The notes under the pieces are model-generated. The model was not told the origin of the DNA, made no database searches, and saw only the letters and a list, made by a program, of their open reading frames with translations. The translations under genes were made by a program, and so were the position numbers. Below, piece after piece: positions 15,783 through 23,044 of a DNA stretch of 32,558 bases. Source of the stretch: an uncultured Lachnospiraceae bacterium (GTDB lineage: Bacteria; Bacillota; Clostridia; Lachnospirales; Lachnospiraceae); assembly GCA_902772565.1 (NCBI GenBank), contig CACYBJ010000021.1, positions 1-32,558 on the forward strand, in the 5' to 3' direction. Within the stretch, counting starts at the first letter, position 1; the number at the start of each line of letters is the position of its first letter.

Positions 15783-16418
15783 TTAGTTGTTTGCCTTAAC
15801 GGCTTCCTTAACTACGATTAAGGATTTCTTTGCTCCAGGAACAGCACCCTTAACAAGAAGCATGTTGTTCTCAAGGTCAACTCTGACAACTTCAAGGTTC
15901 TGGATTGTCACATTAAGTGAACCCATGTGTCCAGGCATGTGCTTGCCCTTGAACACGCGACCCGGGGTAGTAGCCGGACCGTTTGAACCAGCATGTCTGT
16001 GATACTTTGAACCGTGGCCCATAGGTCCTCTTGAGAGACCGTGTCTCTTAATGGCACCCTGATAACCATGACCCTTTGTAACACCGGAAACATCGATCTT
16101 GTCTCCTGCTGCAAAGATGTCAGCCTTGATTTCCTGACCAACTGTGTATTCTGAAGAGTTCTCAAACTTAAATTCCTTGAGATATCTCTTTACGGCAACT
16201 CCTGCCTTTGCGAAGATTCCAGCCTTTGGCTTGTTAACAAGCTTTTCTCTGATGTCACCGAAACCAACCTGAACTGCTTCATAACCGTCTGTCTCATTGT
16301 TCTTTACCTGAGTAACAACACATGGACCGGCCTGAAGTACTGTGACCGGAACGAACTGGCCTTCTTCATTGAAGATCTGAGTCATTCCAACCTTTGTAGC
16401 TAAAATAGCTTTCTTCAT
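15783..16418 (-). CDS. rplC: 50S ribosomal protein L3
   Basis: Early-assembly large-subunit protein whose extension reaches the peptidyl-transferase centre. The 211 residues begin MKKAILATKVGMTQIFNEEG. The conserved extension HGYQGAIKRHGLSRGPMGHG near 113-132 is followed by ASNGPATTPGRVFKGKHMPG-type sequence (here GSNGPATTPGRVFKGKHMPG). It is separated from rpsJ by 114 nt containing a hairpin, more than usual for this junction. Confidence 0.98.
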   Translation of the reverse strand: MKKAILATKVGMTQIFNEEGQFVPVTVLQAGPCVVTQVKNNETDGYEAVQVGFGDIREKLVNKPKAGIFAKAGVAVKRYLKEFKFENSSEYTVGQEIKADIFAAGDKIDVSGVTKGHGYQGAIKRHGLSRGPMGHGSKYHRHAGSNGPATTPGRVFKGKHMPGHMGSLNVTIQNLEVVRVDLENNMLLVKGAVPGAKKSLIVVKEAVKANN

Positions 16419-16446
16419 GTTTTTTCCTCCTGTTAAATCTACAGCG

Positions 16447-16465
16447 GACCTTCACGCGGAAGGTC
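16447..16465 (-). promoter_or_regulatory. Hairpin in the rpsJ-rplC gap
   Basis: A perfect 7-bp stem GACCTTC/GAAGGTC with a 5-nt loop lies in the 114-nt gap about 30 nt upstream of the rplC start. There is no T-run after it, so it is not an intrinsic terminator. It may be an RNA-processing or protein-binding site. Confidence 0.4.
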
Positions 16466-16532
16466 ATACTAAATTCGGAAAGAAGTCTGTTGTATTCTAA
16501 AACTCTCTCCTAAGCTTTTGCCTTAAAGATGA

Positions 16533-16850
16533 TTATTTTGTGATCATCTTGATGCTGATGAATACACCTGCAGGCATCTCGAGTCTCTGAAGAGCATCTG
16601 TTGTCTTCTGGCCCGGGTCGATGATATCGATCAGTCTCTTGTGAGTTCTCTGCTCGAACTGCTCACGTGAATCCTTATACTTGTGAGTAGCGCGGAGGAT
16701 TGTGACAACTTCCTTCTTAGTAGGCATCGGAACAGGACCGCTAACCTTAGCGCCGTTCTTCTTTACGTTCTCCACAATCTTTGCTGCAGATGCATCAATC
16801 AACTGATGATCATACGCCTTTAATGTAATTCTCATTACGTTGCTTGCCAT
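16533..16850 (-). CDS. rpsJ: 30S ribosomal protein S10
   Basis: 30S head protein, which as NusE also takes part in antitermination with NusB. The start is ATG 16850, with AAGGAGG upstream, giving 105 residues from MASNVMRITLKAYDHQLIDA to SIKMITK. The frame stays open for 207 nt upstream, but that part has no ribosome binding site or family similarity. Motifs GPVPMPTKKEVVTILRATHK and EQRTHKRLIDI are typical. It is the first gene of the superoperon, after a ~280-nt leader; fusA and tuf are not directly upstream. Confidence 0.98.
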   Translation of the reverse strand: MASNVMRITLKAYDHQLIDASAAKIVENVKKNGAKVSGPVPMPTKKEVVTILRATHKYKDSREQFEQRTHKRLIDIIDPGQKTTDALQRLEMPAGVFISIKMITK

Positions 16851-17129
16851 AATAGCCGCCTCCTTTTCGTACTTTTCGGTACACAAGTGGTGACTGTACA
16901 CTCCTCCGTGTGTTTCCTGCCCTGCCATAAAAAATACCAAGCAAATAAAACTTTGCTTGGTCTCCATACCGCAGTGCCTTCGTTGCGCACGGTTTATCTG
17001 CCTTAAGGCAGAAAACATTGGTACAGTGACTTGTCGCCAGTTTTCATAACTTGACATTCGCTCTGCGTAAAAACCTACCTCGTCATGCGGGTAGCAACCT
17101 CACGCTTCAACGCTATCAACGTCACAACA
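16851..17129 (-). promoter_or_regulatory. Long structured 5' leader of the rpsJ operon
   Basis: From the inferred start near 17129 to rpsJ there are about 280 nt without a credible gene. On the minus strand the leader holds a perfect palindrome CTGCCTTAAGGCAG (16998-17011), then a terminator-like hairpin (16936-16961), then a GTAC/GTAC stem just before the ribosome binding site. ACTGTAC (minus strand of 17021-17027) can pair with GTACAGT (minus strand of 16893-16899) across the terminator. TACCAA just downstream of the first of these can also pair with TTGGTA of the terminator's 3' arm. These mutually exclusive pairings are what an attenuation leader would need. The 17165-17280 stretch beyond the promoter shows nothing further. 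Confidence 0.55.
16930..16961 (-). terminator. Terminator-like attenuator hairpin in the rpsJ leader
   Basis: On the minus strand ACCAAGCAAA pairs perfectly with TTTGCTTGGT (10 bp, 6-nt loop) and is followed by ATTTTTTATGG. It lies about 170 nt after the promoter and 86 nt before rpsJ, so it would stop transcripts before the first structural gene unless bypassed. Confidence 0.75.
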
Positions 17130-17135
17130 TTTGCA

Positions 17136-17164
17136 ATTATACTAGCACCGTTAATATTTTGCAA
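17136..17164 (-). promoter_or_regulatory. Promoter of the rpsJ (S10) ribosomal superoperon
   Basis: On the minus strand TTGCAA (17159-17164) and the consensus TATAAT (17136-17141) are separated by exactly 17 bp, with A/T-rich sequence upstream that could serve as an UP element. Transcription should start near 17129. Confidence 0.8.
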
Positions 17165-17280
17165 CGATTTTTTGTATTTTTTAGCCTCTGATTATTTTAC
17201 AAACTTTCACAAACTTAAGGCATTTTTTTGTGCATTTTGCACAACGTCCTATATTTAGGGGTAATTCTCTTCTATAATAT

Positions 17281-17311
17281 ACAAAACAGGCAGATGCGAA
17301 CTGCATCTGCC
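17281..17311 (-). terminator. Terminator after the methyltransferase gene
   Basis: On the minus strand GGCAGATGC pairs with GCATCTGCC (9 bp, 5-nt loop), followed by TGTTTTGTAT. It begins nine bases after the stop codon of the methyltransferase gene. Confidence 0.8.
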
Positions 17312-17319
17312 CGGTATAT

Positions 17320-18204
17320 CTATTTCTTCTCCCATCGTCCGCTTGCGCCGCAGGGAAGCACCAGACCGTTTGAGGAAACGGGGAGGCCTACTTCATCTGC
17401 CGTAACGCTGCCGCCGTACTTCGAAACCACTTCCGTATTGATAAGGTAACTAAGCACTGCCGGCTGTAGTCCTGTAGTATAGGAATTGATAAGGAAGAAA
17501 AGGGCATCGTCAGATAAAAGCTGCGCTGTGAGCTTTACGAAATCATGAATGGAATCTTCTATCTTCCAGACCTCGCCTTTGGGACCTCTTCCGTAAGACG
17601 GCGGATCCATTATGATGCCGTCGTACTTATTGCCTCTTCTGATTTCCCGCTCTACCAGTTTTTTGCAGTCGTCTACCAGATATCTGATGGGAGCGTCTCC
17701 AAGGCCGGAGCTTTGAGCGTTGTCCTTGGCCCAGGCCACCATACCCTTGCTTGCATCTACATGAGTAACACTTGCGCCTGCCGCTGCAGCTGCAACCGTA
17801 GCTCCGCCGGTATAGGCAAAAAGGTTAAGAACTTTTATTTCCCTGTCAGGACTCTCTGTCTTTGCTTTCTTTATTATAGAAGAAAACCATTCCCAATTGG
17901 CTGCCTGCTCCGGAAACAGTCCGGTATGCTTAAAAGCAAAGGGCTGAAGCCAGAACTTAAGTCCCAGTGAGTCATAGGATATCTTCCACTTTTCCGGCAA
18001 AGCATTAAAGTCCCATTCTCCGCCGCCCTTGCTGCTTCTGTGGTAATGTCCGTCGGGACTCGTCCACCTTTTATCCATCCTGGGAGTATTCCAGATAACC
18101 TGCGGATCGGGACGTACAAGTATATACTTTCCCCAGCGTTCAAGTTTTTCTTTTGAAGAAGTATCAATCACTTCGTAATCTTTCCAGCCGTCAGCTAGCC
18201 ACAT
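17320..18204 (-). CDS. Class I SAM-dependent methyltransferase, RlmI/RlmK-like catalytic domain
   Basis: Predicted S-adenosylmethionine-dependent methyltransferase, 294 residues. The Rossmann-fold SAM site includes NLFAYTGG at about 127-134 and an acidic residue in THVDASKG. The catalytic DPPSYGRG is at about 200-207, the DPPxY-type motif of the RlmI (COG1092) group that acts on large rRNA. The N-terminal PUA domain of RlmI is absent; instead there is a short beta-rich segment with ILVRPDPQVIW. ATG 18204 is chosen because an AGGGG site lies seven bases upstream and the predicted promoter starts transcription near 18239, downstream of an alternative GTG at 18255. The substrate is not known; rRNA is the best guess. 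It is a single-gene unit with its own promoter and terminator. Confidence 0.85.
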   Translation of the reverse strand: MWLADGWKDYEVIDTSSKEKLERWGKYILVRPDPQVIWNTPRMDKRWTSPDGHYHRSSKGGGEWDFNALPEKWKISYDSLGLKFWLQPFAFKHTGLFPEQAANWEWFSSIIKKAKTESPDREIKVLNLFAYTGGATVAAAAAGASVTHVDASKGMVAWAKDNAQSSGLGDAPIRYLVDDCKKLVEREIRRGNKYDGIIMDPPSYGRGPKGEVWKIEDSIHDFVKLTAQLLSDDALFFLINSYTTGLQPAVLSYLINTEVVSKYGGSVTADEVGLPVSSNGLVLPCGASGRWEKK

Positions 18205-18245
18205 CAGGATACCCCTGCCTTTCTTTTTACTGTTTAATCCAATGC

Positions 18246-18275
18246 ATAATAACACATATATTCATACGGAATCAA
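18246..18275 (-). promoter_or_regulatory. Promoter of the methyltransferase gene
   Basis: On the minus strand TTGATT (18270-18275) and an extended -10 TGT-TATTAT (18246-18251) are 18 bp apart, placing the start near 18239 and the gene's ATG at 18204. Confidence 0.55.
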
Positions 18276-18292
18276 CAGGCACATTGCCTTTC

Positions 18293-18331
18293 CCATAAAA
18301 ATAAAGCCGGGCGCCACCCGGGCGTCCGGCT
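18293..18331 (-). terminator. Terminator after the pspA-like gene
   Basis: On the minus strand AGCCGG, one mismatch, then CGCC pair with GGCG and CCGGCT around a 5-nt loop, followed by TTATTTTTATGG. It lies 27 nt after the pspA-like stop, just before the methyltransferase promoter. Confidence 0.85.
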
Positions 18332-18357
18332 CTGGAATCATTATCTTTTTACAAAGA

Positions 18358-19098
18358 TTACTCTTCGTCAGCTGCTTCTGTAGCAGGAGCTGCTTCTGCT
18401 TCTCCACCTTCGGTAGCTGTTTCAAGCTGTCCGAGACTTGCCTTTAAAGCTGCAAGTTCTGCATCCACATCGGCATCTACAGCATACTTGTTTGTAAGAT
18501 CCTTGATTGTATTTGTCTGCTCTGAAGCATTAAGCTCAGCCATAGCATTGGCTTCATCAAGTTTCTTGTTGGCAAGTGCTTCATACTTCTCGAAGCTTGC
18601 GATAGAGTTGTTGGCTGTTGCAACTGAGCTTGTAAGTTTGTTAACATGCTCCTGAGCCTTGGCAACAGCAAGTTTGCTCTTGATAGTTTCTTTACGAAGT
18701 TCGATTTCCTTGATATCGTTGGTGAGCTTGTCATGCATCTCACGCATCTTCTTGGAATTCTCTACAGCTACGTTGTAGGTTGTCTGATAGGAAGCAAGCT
18801 TTGTTGTAAGAGCAGCCTTCTCTGCAAGGAACTGCTTTGCATCCGCATCGTTACCTGCTTCAACGGCCTTAATAGCATAGCTCTGCATTTTGTTGATCTG
18901 TTCGTTGCACTGATCAAGGTCACGCTTTGCAGCTGTTTCCTGTGCCATTACAGCAGCGGTTTCTTTCTTAACCTCAACAAGGTCGCTTGTAAGGTTTCTT
19001 AAGCACTGATCAATCATCTTCTCAGGATCTTCAGCCTTGTCAAGAAGAGCATTGATGTTTGCTGACATGATATCTTTGAATCTGGACAAAATTCCCAT
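18358..19098 (-). CDS. PspA/IM30 (Vipp1) family membrane-stress protein
   Basis: Member of the phage-shock protein A / IM30 family, ESCRT-III-like proteins that polymerise on the inner face of stressed membranes. The 246 residues begin MGILSRFKDIMSANINALLD, matching the amphipathic N-terminal helix and the LLDKAEDPEKMIDQ signature of the family at about 18-31. Long coiled-coil helices follow with little interruption to about residue 215, then an acidic Ala/Glu-rich tail ending EEAAPATEAADEE-like sequence. ATG 19098 has AAGGAGGG upstream. No PspF, PspB/C or LiaFSR partner is adjacent. It is divergent from the radical-SAM gene. Confidence 0.92.
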   Translation of the reverse strand: MGILSRFKDIMSANINALLDKAEDPEKMIDQCLRNLTSDLVEVKKETAAVMAQETAAKRDLDQCNEQINKMQSYAIKAVEAGNDADAKQFLAEKAALTTKLASYQTTYNVAVENSKKMREMHDKLTNDIKEIELRKETIKSKLAVAKAQEHVNKLTSSVATANNSIASFEKYEALANKKLDEANAMAELNASEQTNTIKDLTNKYAVDADVDAELAALKASLGQLETATEGGEAEAAPATEAADEE

Positions 19099-19285
19099 AA
19101 TGTAAACCCTCCTTAGGATTTTTAAAATTTTCTGAAATAATTATACATAAAATATATATAAAATAAAAGGGTGTTTTTTTAAGAAAAGAAAGATAATATA
19201 CCATATATTCGCGATATACTATATACTAACTATTACCGTAAATCGAAATAGAAAATACACGAGCGAAAACAGGATACATTCGAAC

Positions 19286-20185
19286 ATGAACCACTACTAC
19301 AGCGCAAATGATTATTACAAACAGACTTTTGGCAGCAAAGTTTACCGGCTGGCACTCTCTTCCGGGCTCACCTGCCCCAACCGCGACGGAAAGGCCGGTT
19401 TCGGCGGATGCACCTTCTGCTCCGAATCCGGAAGCGGAGATTTTTCCTTTTCTGTGAATGAACTGGATAAGGCAAAGGCCCTGGTGAAATCAAAAGGTGC
19501 AGAAAAATTCATATCATACTTTCAGTCCTACACAGGAACCTACGGAGATATAAGCCTGCTGAAAAACATGTATGAAAAGGCACTGTCCCCGGATGATGTC
19601 TGCGCCCTGAGCGTTGCGACCCGCCCGGACTGCATTCCCGACAGCGTAATATCACTTTTGACCGATCTGCGTAAAGCCTATAACAAACCGATTTACATTG
19701 AACTCGGGCTGCAGACCACGGACGACGAAGTTGCGGCATCTTTTAACAGAGGGTATAAAACAGAAGTGTATTTTGATACCCTTGAAAGGCTGAAATCCGC
19801 CGGCATTCCTGTAATAGTCCATATGATCATGGGACTTCCGACTGAAACTCCCGAAAAAATAATAAAAAACGTGGCATGCGCGGCATCTGCCGGAATACAC
19901 GGTATCAAGCTTTCGCTTCTTCACATAATAAAAGGGACTCCCATGGAAGCGGTTTATGAGTCACATCCCGAGTGTTTTCATCTGACAGAGAAAGAAATAT
20001 ATATAAAAACACTGGCGGATTGTCTTGAAGTGATTCCCAAAAATATTGTAATATATAGAATCACAGGGGATGCACCGAAATCACTTCTTGTCGCTCCCAC
20101 ATTTACGGCTGACAAAAAGTCGGTTTTAAACAGCATTAATAAATACCTTGACGATAACAATATCGTACAGGGAAGCAAAGCATAA
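19286..20185 (+). CDS. TIGR01212 (YhcC-like) radical-SAM protein
   Basis: Radical-SAM enzyme of 299 residues. The cluster-binding cysteines C30, C42 and C45 have the long spacing C-x11-C-x2-C within CPNRDGKAGFGGCTFC, which is characteristic of the TIGR01212/YhcC group rather than the common CX3CX2C. ELGLQTTDD and HMIMGLPTETPE fit the central barrel strands, and LSLLHIIKGTPM near residue 211 is also family-typical. The reaction is unknown. The start ATG 19286 is supported by the conserved YYKQTFG opening; the ribosome binding site is only weak. It is followed after 10 nt by a DUF4364 gene in the same direction, suggesting an operon. Confidence 0.9.
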   Translation: MNHYYSANDYYKQTFGSKVYRLALSSGLTCPNRDGKAGFGGCTFCSESGSGDFSFSVNELDKAKALVKSKGAEKFISYFQSYTGTYGDISLLKNMYEKALSPDDVCALSVATRPDCIPDSVISLLTDLRKAYNKPIYIELGLQTTDDEVAASFNRGYKTEVYFDTLERLKSAGIPVIVHMIMGLPTETPEKIIKNVACAASAGIHGIKLSLLHIIKGTPMEAVYESHPECFHLTEKEIYIKTLADCLEVIPKNIVIYRITGDAPKSLLVAPTFTADKKSVLNSINKYLDDNNIVQGSKA

Positions 20186-20195
20186 AGGATATAGT

Positions 20196-20723
20196 ATGGA
20201 ACCCGAAACACTGATGCTTTACAAGCTCATAGTACTTTACATTTTAAACCACGTGGACTTTCCGATGTCCAATTCCCAGCTTACGGATTTTATGACGGAA
20301 AAAGGCTATACGGGATACTTCAACATTCAGCAGGTTATCAACGACCTTGCCAGCGATGCCTATATTGAAGCCACCGTAACCAGAAGCCAGACTCTATATA
20401 ACATAACAGACGAAGGCCGTCAGACTCTCAGTTTCTTTTATAAGAAGATTTCAAAAGACATAAGGGATGATATAGATTTGTATCTTACTGACAGAAAGTA
20501 TGCACTTCGCGAAGAGGTATCTTCCATTGCCGACTATTACGAAAGACATCCCGGTGAGTATGTTGTGGATCTTAAAATCCTTGAAAGAAACACCACCACT
20601 GTGGAACTCATTATGACAGTAGGCAGTGTGGCCGCAGCCGAAAGTGCATGCGACAAATGGAAACAAAAGAACGCAGACATTTATGCCTACGTTCTCAATA
20701 CACTGTTAAAAGATGAATCCTAG
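20196..20723 (+). CDS. DUF4364 family protein, predicted winged-helix regulator
   Basis: Protein of 175 residues matching the DUF4364 family found widely in Clostridia. The first ~75 residues resemble a winged helix-turn-helix domain (LYKLIVLYILNHVDFPMSNS, then LTDFMTEKGY and IQQVINDLASDAYIEA, then YNITDEGRQTLSFF), as in PadR-like regulators. The C-terminal half is alpha/beta with no recognised motif. ATG 20196 with AAAGGAT is chosen rather than an upstream in-frame ATG that overlaps the radical-SAM gene. A DNA-binding role is an inference. Its TAG stop overlaps the stop of the convergent barstar-like gene. Confidence 0.85.
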   Translation: MEPETLMLYKLIVLYILNHVDFPMSNSQLTDFMTEKGYTGYFNIQQVINDLASDAYIEATVTRSQTLYNITDEGRQTLSFFYKKISKDIRDDIDLYLTDRKYALREEVSSIADYYERHPGEYVVDLKILERNTTTVELIMTVGSVAAAESACDKWKQKNADIYAYVLNTLLKDES

Positions 20724-20983
20724 GATATTAAATCAAAATCATAGTTCTTATTCTTCTGAGTAAGATCCAGGGAAAGAAGCATCAAGGCATCGCCGTAACC
20801 TATGGCGATGCTGTCTTTGTTTTTAAGGACTATTTTTATTGGGTCCGTTTCCTTCGCAAGTATCTGGTAAAGAGAATCCAGATTTCTTCCGTAATAATAT
20901 GGCAGATTAAACTGATTCTTTAAATAGTCATGCATGGCAACCTTGGTTGTCATTTCATGGCCGTCAAGTATGATTTCTCTCAT
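20720..20983 (-). CDS. Barstar-like ribonuclease inhibitor family protein
   Basis: Small protein of 87 residues similar to barstar, the inhibitor that covers the active site of barnase-type ribonucleases. The opening REIILDGHEM, the segment LKNQFNLPYYYGRNLDSLYQ near 25-44 (barstar's GxNLDALWD region) and a late IAIGYGDALMLLSLDL fit the family. No barnase-like or other nuclease gene is next to it, so it is an orphan inhibitor or a housekeeping homologue. It converges on the DUF4364 gene: the palindrome CTAG at 20720-20723 supplies TAG on both strands. A good promoter lies upstream. Confidence 0.85.
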   Translation of the reverse strand: MREIILDGHEMTTKVAMHDYLKNQFNLPYYYGRNLDSLYQILAKETDPIKIVLKNKDSIAIGYGDALMLLSLDLTQKNKNYDFDLIS

Positions 20984-21052
20984 AACTAACTCTCTCTTTG
21001 TTTACTCTCACCCTGTTTTTAGAATTGCCTGATGGGGCGTTCCCTGCAAGCA

Positions 21053-21109
21053 AATTCCCACACAACATTGTTGTATGGGAATTATACTCTTATTTTAGAT
21101 TTTATACAA
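21053..21109 (-). promoter_or_regulatory. Promoter of the barstar-like gene with an overlapping 13-bp dyad
   Basis: On the minus strand TTGTAT (21104-21109) and the consensus TATAAT (21081-21086) are 17 bp apart, just after the engB stop. An inverted repeat AATTCCCA...TGGGAATT (21053-21083), continuous over 13 bp with one G-T wobble, overlaps the last bases of the -10 and the start site. It could be an operator for the barstar-like gene, or a weak terminator for engB, since on the minus strand it is followed by only a short T-rich stretch. Confidence 0.65.
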
Positions 21110-21113
21110 CCTT

Positions 21114-21710
21114 TTATTGTCCGACGGATGCCAGATCTTCTTCCAGACAGGCATAGAATTCGTCTACGCCCTTCTTTTCCGTTGCCGAAAAAGGAATAAT
21201 CACTGTGTCGGGACCGGCTTCCAAAGTCTGTCTGATGATCTTAAGCTGCTTTTGCTGCTGACTTCTTTTAATCTTATCAAGCTTGGTAGCTATAACCACA
21301 GGAGTAAATCCGCTTTCCTTGATCCAGTTGTACATAGCCACATCATTGGCGGAAGGCTCATGCCTTATGTCAACCAGAAGAAACACCTTGCGAAGCTGTT
21401 CAGACTTTGTAAGATATCTTTCTATCATCTTTCCCCACTTGGCTTTTACCTGCTCGGATACTTTGGCATAGCCGTAGCCCGGAAGGTCCACAAAGTAGAA
21501 TTCGTTGTTAATGTGATAGAAATTTATGGTCTGGGTCTTTCCCGGCTGGGACGAAGTCCTGGCCAGGGATTTCCTGTTTAGAAGAGCATTAATGAGCGAT
21601 GATTTGCCCACGTTTGATCTTCCGGCAAATGCATACTCCGGCTGTAAGTTTTTGGGTAGAGTGCTGGTGATACCGCATACGGTTTCCAGCTCAGCGCTTT
21701 TTATTACCAC
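21114..21710 (-). CDS. engB: Ribosome-assembly GTPase EngB/YsxC
   Basis: GTPase needed for late 50S assembly. The 198 residues show G1 GRSNVGKSS at 30-38, the switch region LARTSSQPGKTQTINF near 49-64, G3 DLPGYG at 75-80, G4 TKLD at 142-145 and G5 near FSATE. It lies 10 nt after clpX. In Bacillus subtilis lon genes stand between clpX and ysxC; here they are absent. Confidence 0.97.
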   Translation of the reverse strand: MVIKSAELETVCGITSTLPKNLQPEYAFAGRSNVGKSSLINALLNRKSLARTSSQPGKTQTINFYHINNEFYFVDLPGYGYAKVSEQVKAKWGKMIERYLTKSEQLRKVFLLVDIRHEPSANDVAMYNWIKESGFTPVVIATKLDKIKRSQQQKQLKIIRQTLEAGPDTVIIPFSATEKKGVDEFYACLEEDLASVGQ

Positions 21711-21720
21711 AATTCACCTC

Positions 21721-23031
21721 TTATACGCTCTTCTTTACCTGTTCCTTGGTTTTGTCGGCAGATGCATCTGCCTTCTTCTCTTTCATTTCCTTTTTGTAGG
21801 ACATGTCTCTGATAAGATCAGGGGCTTTGAGTCCCTTGGCTGCCTCTTCGGTAACAACACATCTTACGGCCTTATCGTCCGAAGGAACTTCGTACATAAT
21901 GTTCATCATTATGTTCTCAACTATGCTGCGAAGACCTCTTGCTCCGGTATTTCTCTCTTCGGAAAGTCTTGCAATCTCCCTTAATGCGCCGTCGGTAAAC
22001 TCCAGCTGAACATCGTCAAGGGAAAGAAGTGCAGCATACTGCTTAACAAGTGCATTCTTGGGCTCTCTTAAGATTCTGATGAGATCGTCCTCGGAAAGCC
22101 TGTCAAGAGCGACAGTTACAGGAATTCGGCCGATAAATTCGGGAATGAGACCGAACTTAACAAGGTCCTGAGGCATAACCTTTCTGAAAAGGTTGCCGAT
22201 ACTCTCGCTGCCCTTAATACTGATTTCCGAATTAAAGCCGATGGTCTTCTGGCCGATACGATCCTCAACGATTTTTTCCAGACCGTCAAAGGCACCGCCG
22301 CAGATAAAAAGAATGTTTGTTGTGTTAATGTGATACATCTCCGACTGCGGATGCTTTCTGCCGCCCTGAGGAGGAACGGAGGCATCTGTGCCTTCCAGTA
22401 TTTTAAGAAGGGACTGCTGAACGCCCTCACCGGATACATCACGGGTAATGGAAACATTCTCGCTCTTCTTGGTAATCTTGTCAATTTCGTCGATATAGAC
22501 AATACCCTTTTCGGCTCTTTCGATATTGTAATCGGCTGCCTGAATGAGTTTAAGAAGAATATTCTCAACGTCTTCACCTACATAGCCGGCTTCCGTAAGG
22601 GTGGTGGCATCTGCAATGGCAAAGGGCACGTTGATTATCTTGGCCAGAGTCTGGGCAAGATAGGTCTTACCGGAACCCGTAGGTCCGATAAAGAGAACGT
22701 TGCTCTTCTGGATTTCCACATCCAGATCGTCTCCCGAAAGGATTCTCTTGTAGTGGTTATAAACAGCAACGGAAAGAGCCTTTTTGGCTTCGTCCTGTCC
22801 CACAACATATTCATCCAGGAAGTTTTTCATTTCCTTGGGCTTAATAAGGTTGATGCCGGTGTTGACATCTCCGGGAGCGCCCATTTTGTCATCATAAAGG
22901 CCTTCGTTTATGATCTCATTGCAAAGATCTACGCATTCATCACAGATGTATACGTCTCCGGGTCCTTTAATCAGTTTCATGACTTCATTCGCAGCCTTGC
23001 CGCAGAATGAACAATGCTTATCTTTTGGCAC
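21721..23031 (-). CDS. clpX: ATP-dependent Clp protease ATP-binding subunit ClpX
   Basis: AAA+ unfoldase that feeds substrates to ClpP. The 436 residues carry an N-terminal zinc-binding domain (C7, C10, C30 and C33) for substrate and adaptor binding, Walker A GPTGSGKT at 116-123, a pore loop GYVGE at 149-153, Walker B with DEID at 181-184 and a sensor 2 segment TGARGLRSIVE. The LGF-type ClpP-contact loop is visible as IGF in IGQKTIGFNSE. A Lys-rich tail ends the protein. It lies 13 nt after clpP, with which it forms an operon. Confidence 0.98.
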   Translation of the reverse strand: MPKDKHCSFCGKAANEVMKLIKGPGDVYICDECVDLCNEIINEGLYDDKMGAPGDVNTGINLIKPKEMKNFLDEYVVGQDEAKKALSVAVYNHYKRILSGDDLDVEIQKSNVLFIGPTGSGKTYLAQTLAKIINVPFAIADATTLTEAGYVGEDVENILLKLIQAADYNIERAEKGIVYIDEIDKITKKSENVSITRDVSGEGVQQSLLKILEGTDASVPPQGGRKHPQSEMYHINTTNILFICGGAFDGLEKIVEDRIGQKTIGFNSEISIKGSESIGNLFRKVMPQDLVKFGLIPEFIGRIPVTVALDRLSEDDLIRILREPKNALVKQYAALLSLDDVQLEFTDGALREIARLSEERNTGARGLRSIVENIMMNIMYEVPSDDKAVRCVVTEEAAKGLKAPDLIRDMSYKKEMKEKKADASADKTKEQVKKSV

Positions 23032-23044
23032 GTGAGCCTCCTGT

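Noticed and set aside
16851..17057. In-frame N-terminal extension of rpsJ by about 69 codons
   Set aside because: It has no ribosome binding site, lies over the hairpin leader, and S10 normally starts at MASNVMRITLK with its own AAGGAGG site.
18205..18255. GTG start of the methyltransferase gene at 18255
   Set aside because: It lies upstream of the predicted transcription start and has no ribosome binding site; ATG 18204 has one.
19099..19285. Promoters in the divergent pspA / radical-SAM gap
   Set aside because: The region is very A/T-rich with a TATAAT at 19140-19145 for pspA, but no -35 on either strand is good enough to call.
21711..21720. Missing lon between clpX and engB as a deletion
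   Set aside because: The junction is a clean 10-nt operon spacing without remnants, and lon is not always in this place in Clostridia.
22330..23010. Plus-strand open frame of 226 codons opposite clpX
   Set aside because: Shadow of the highly conserved clpX frame; no start signal and no family similarity.
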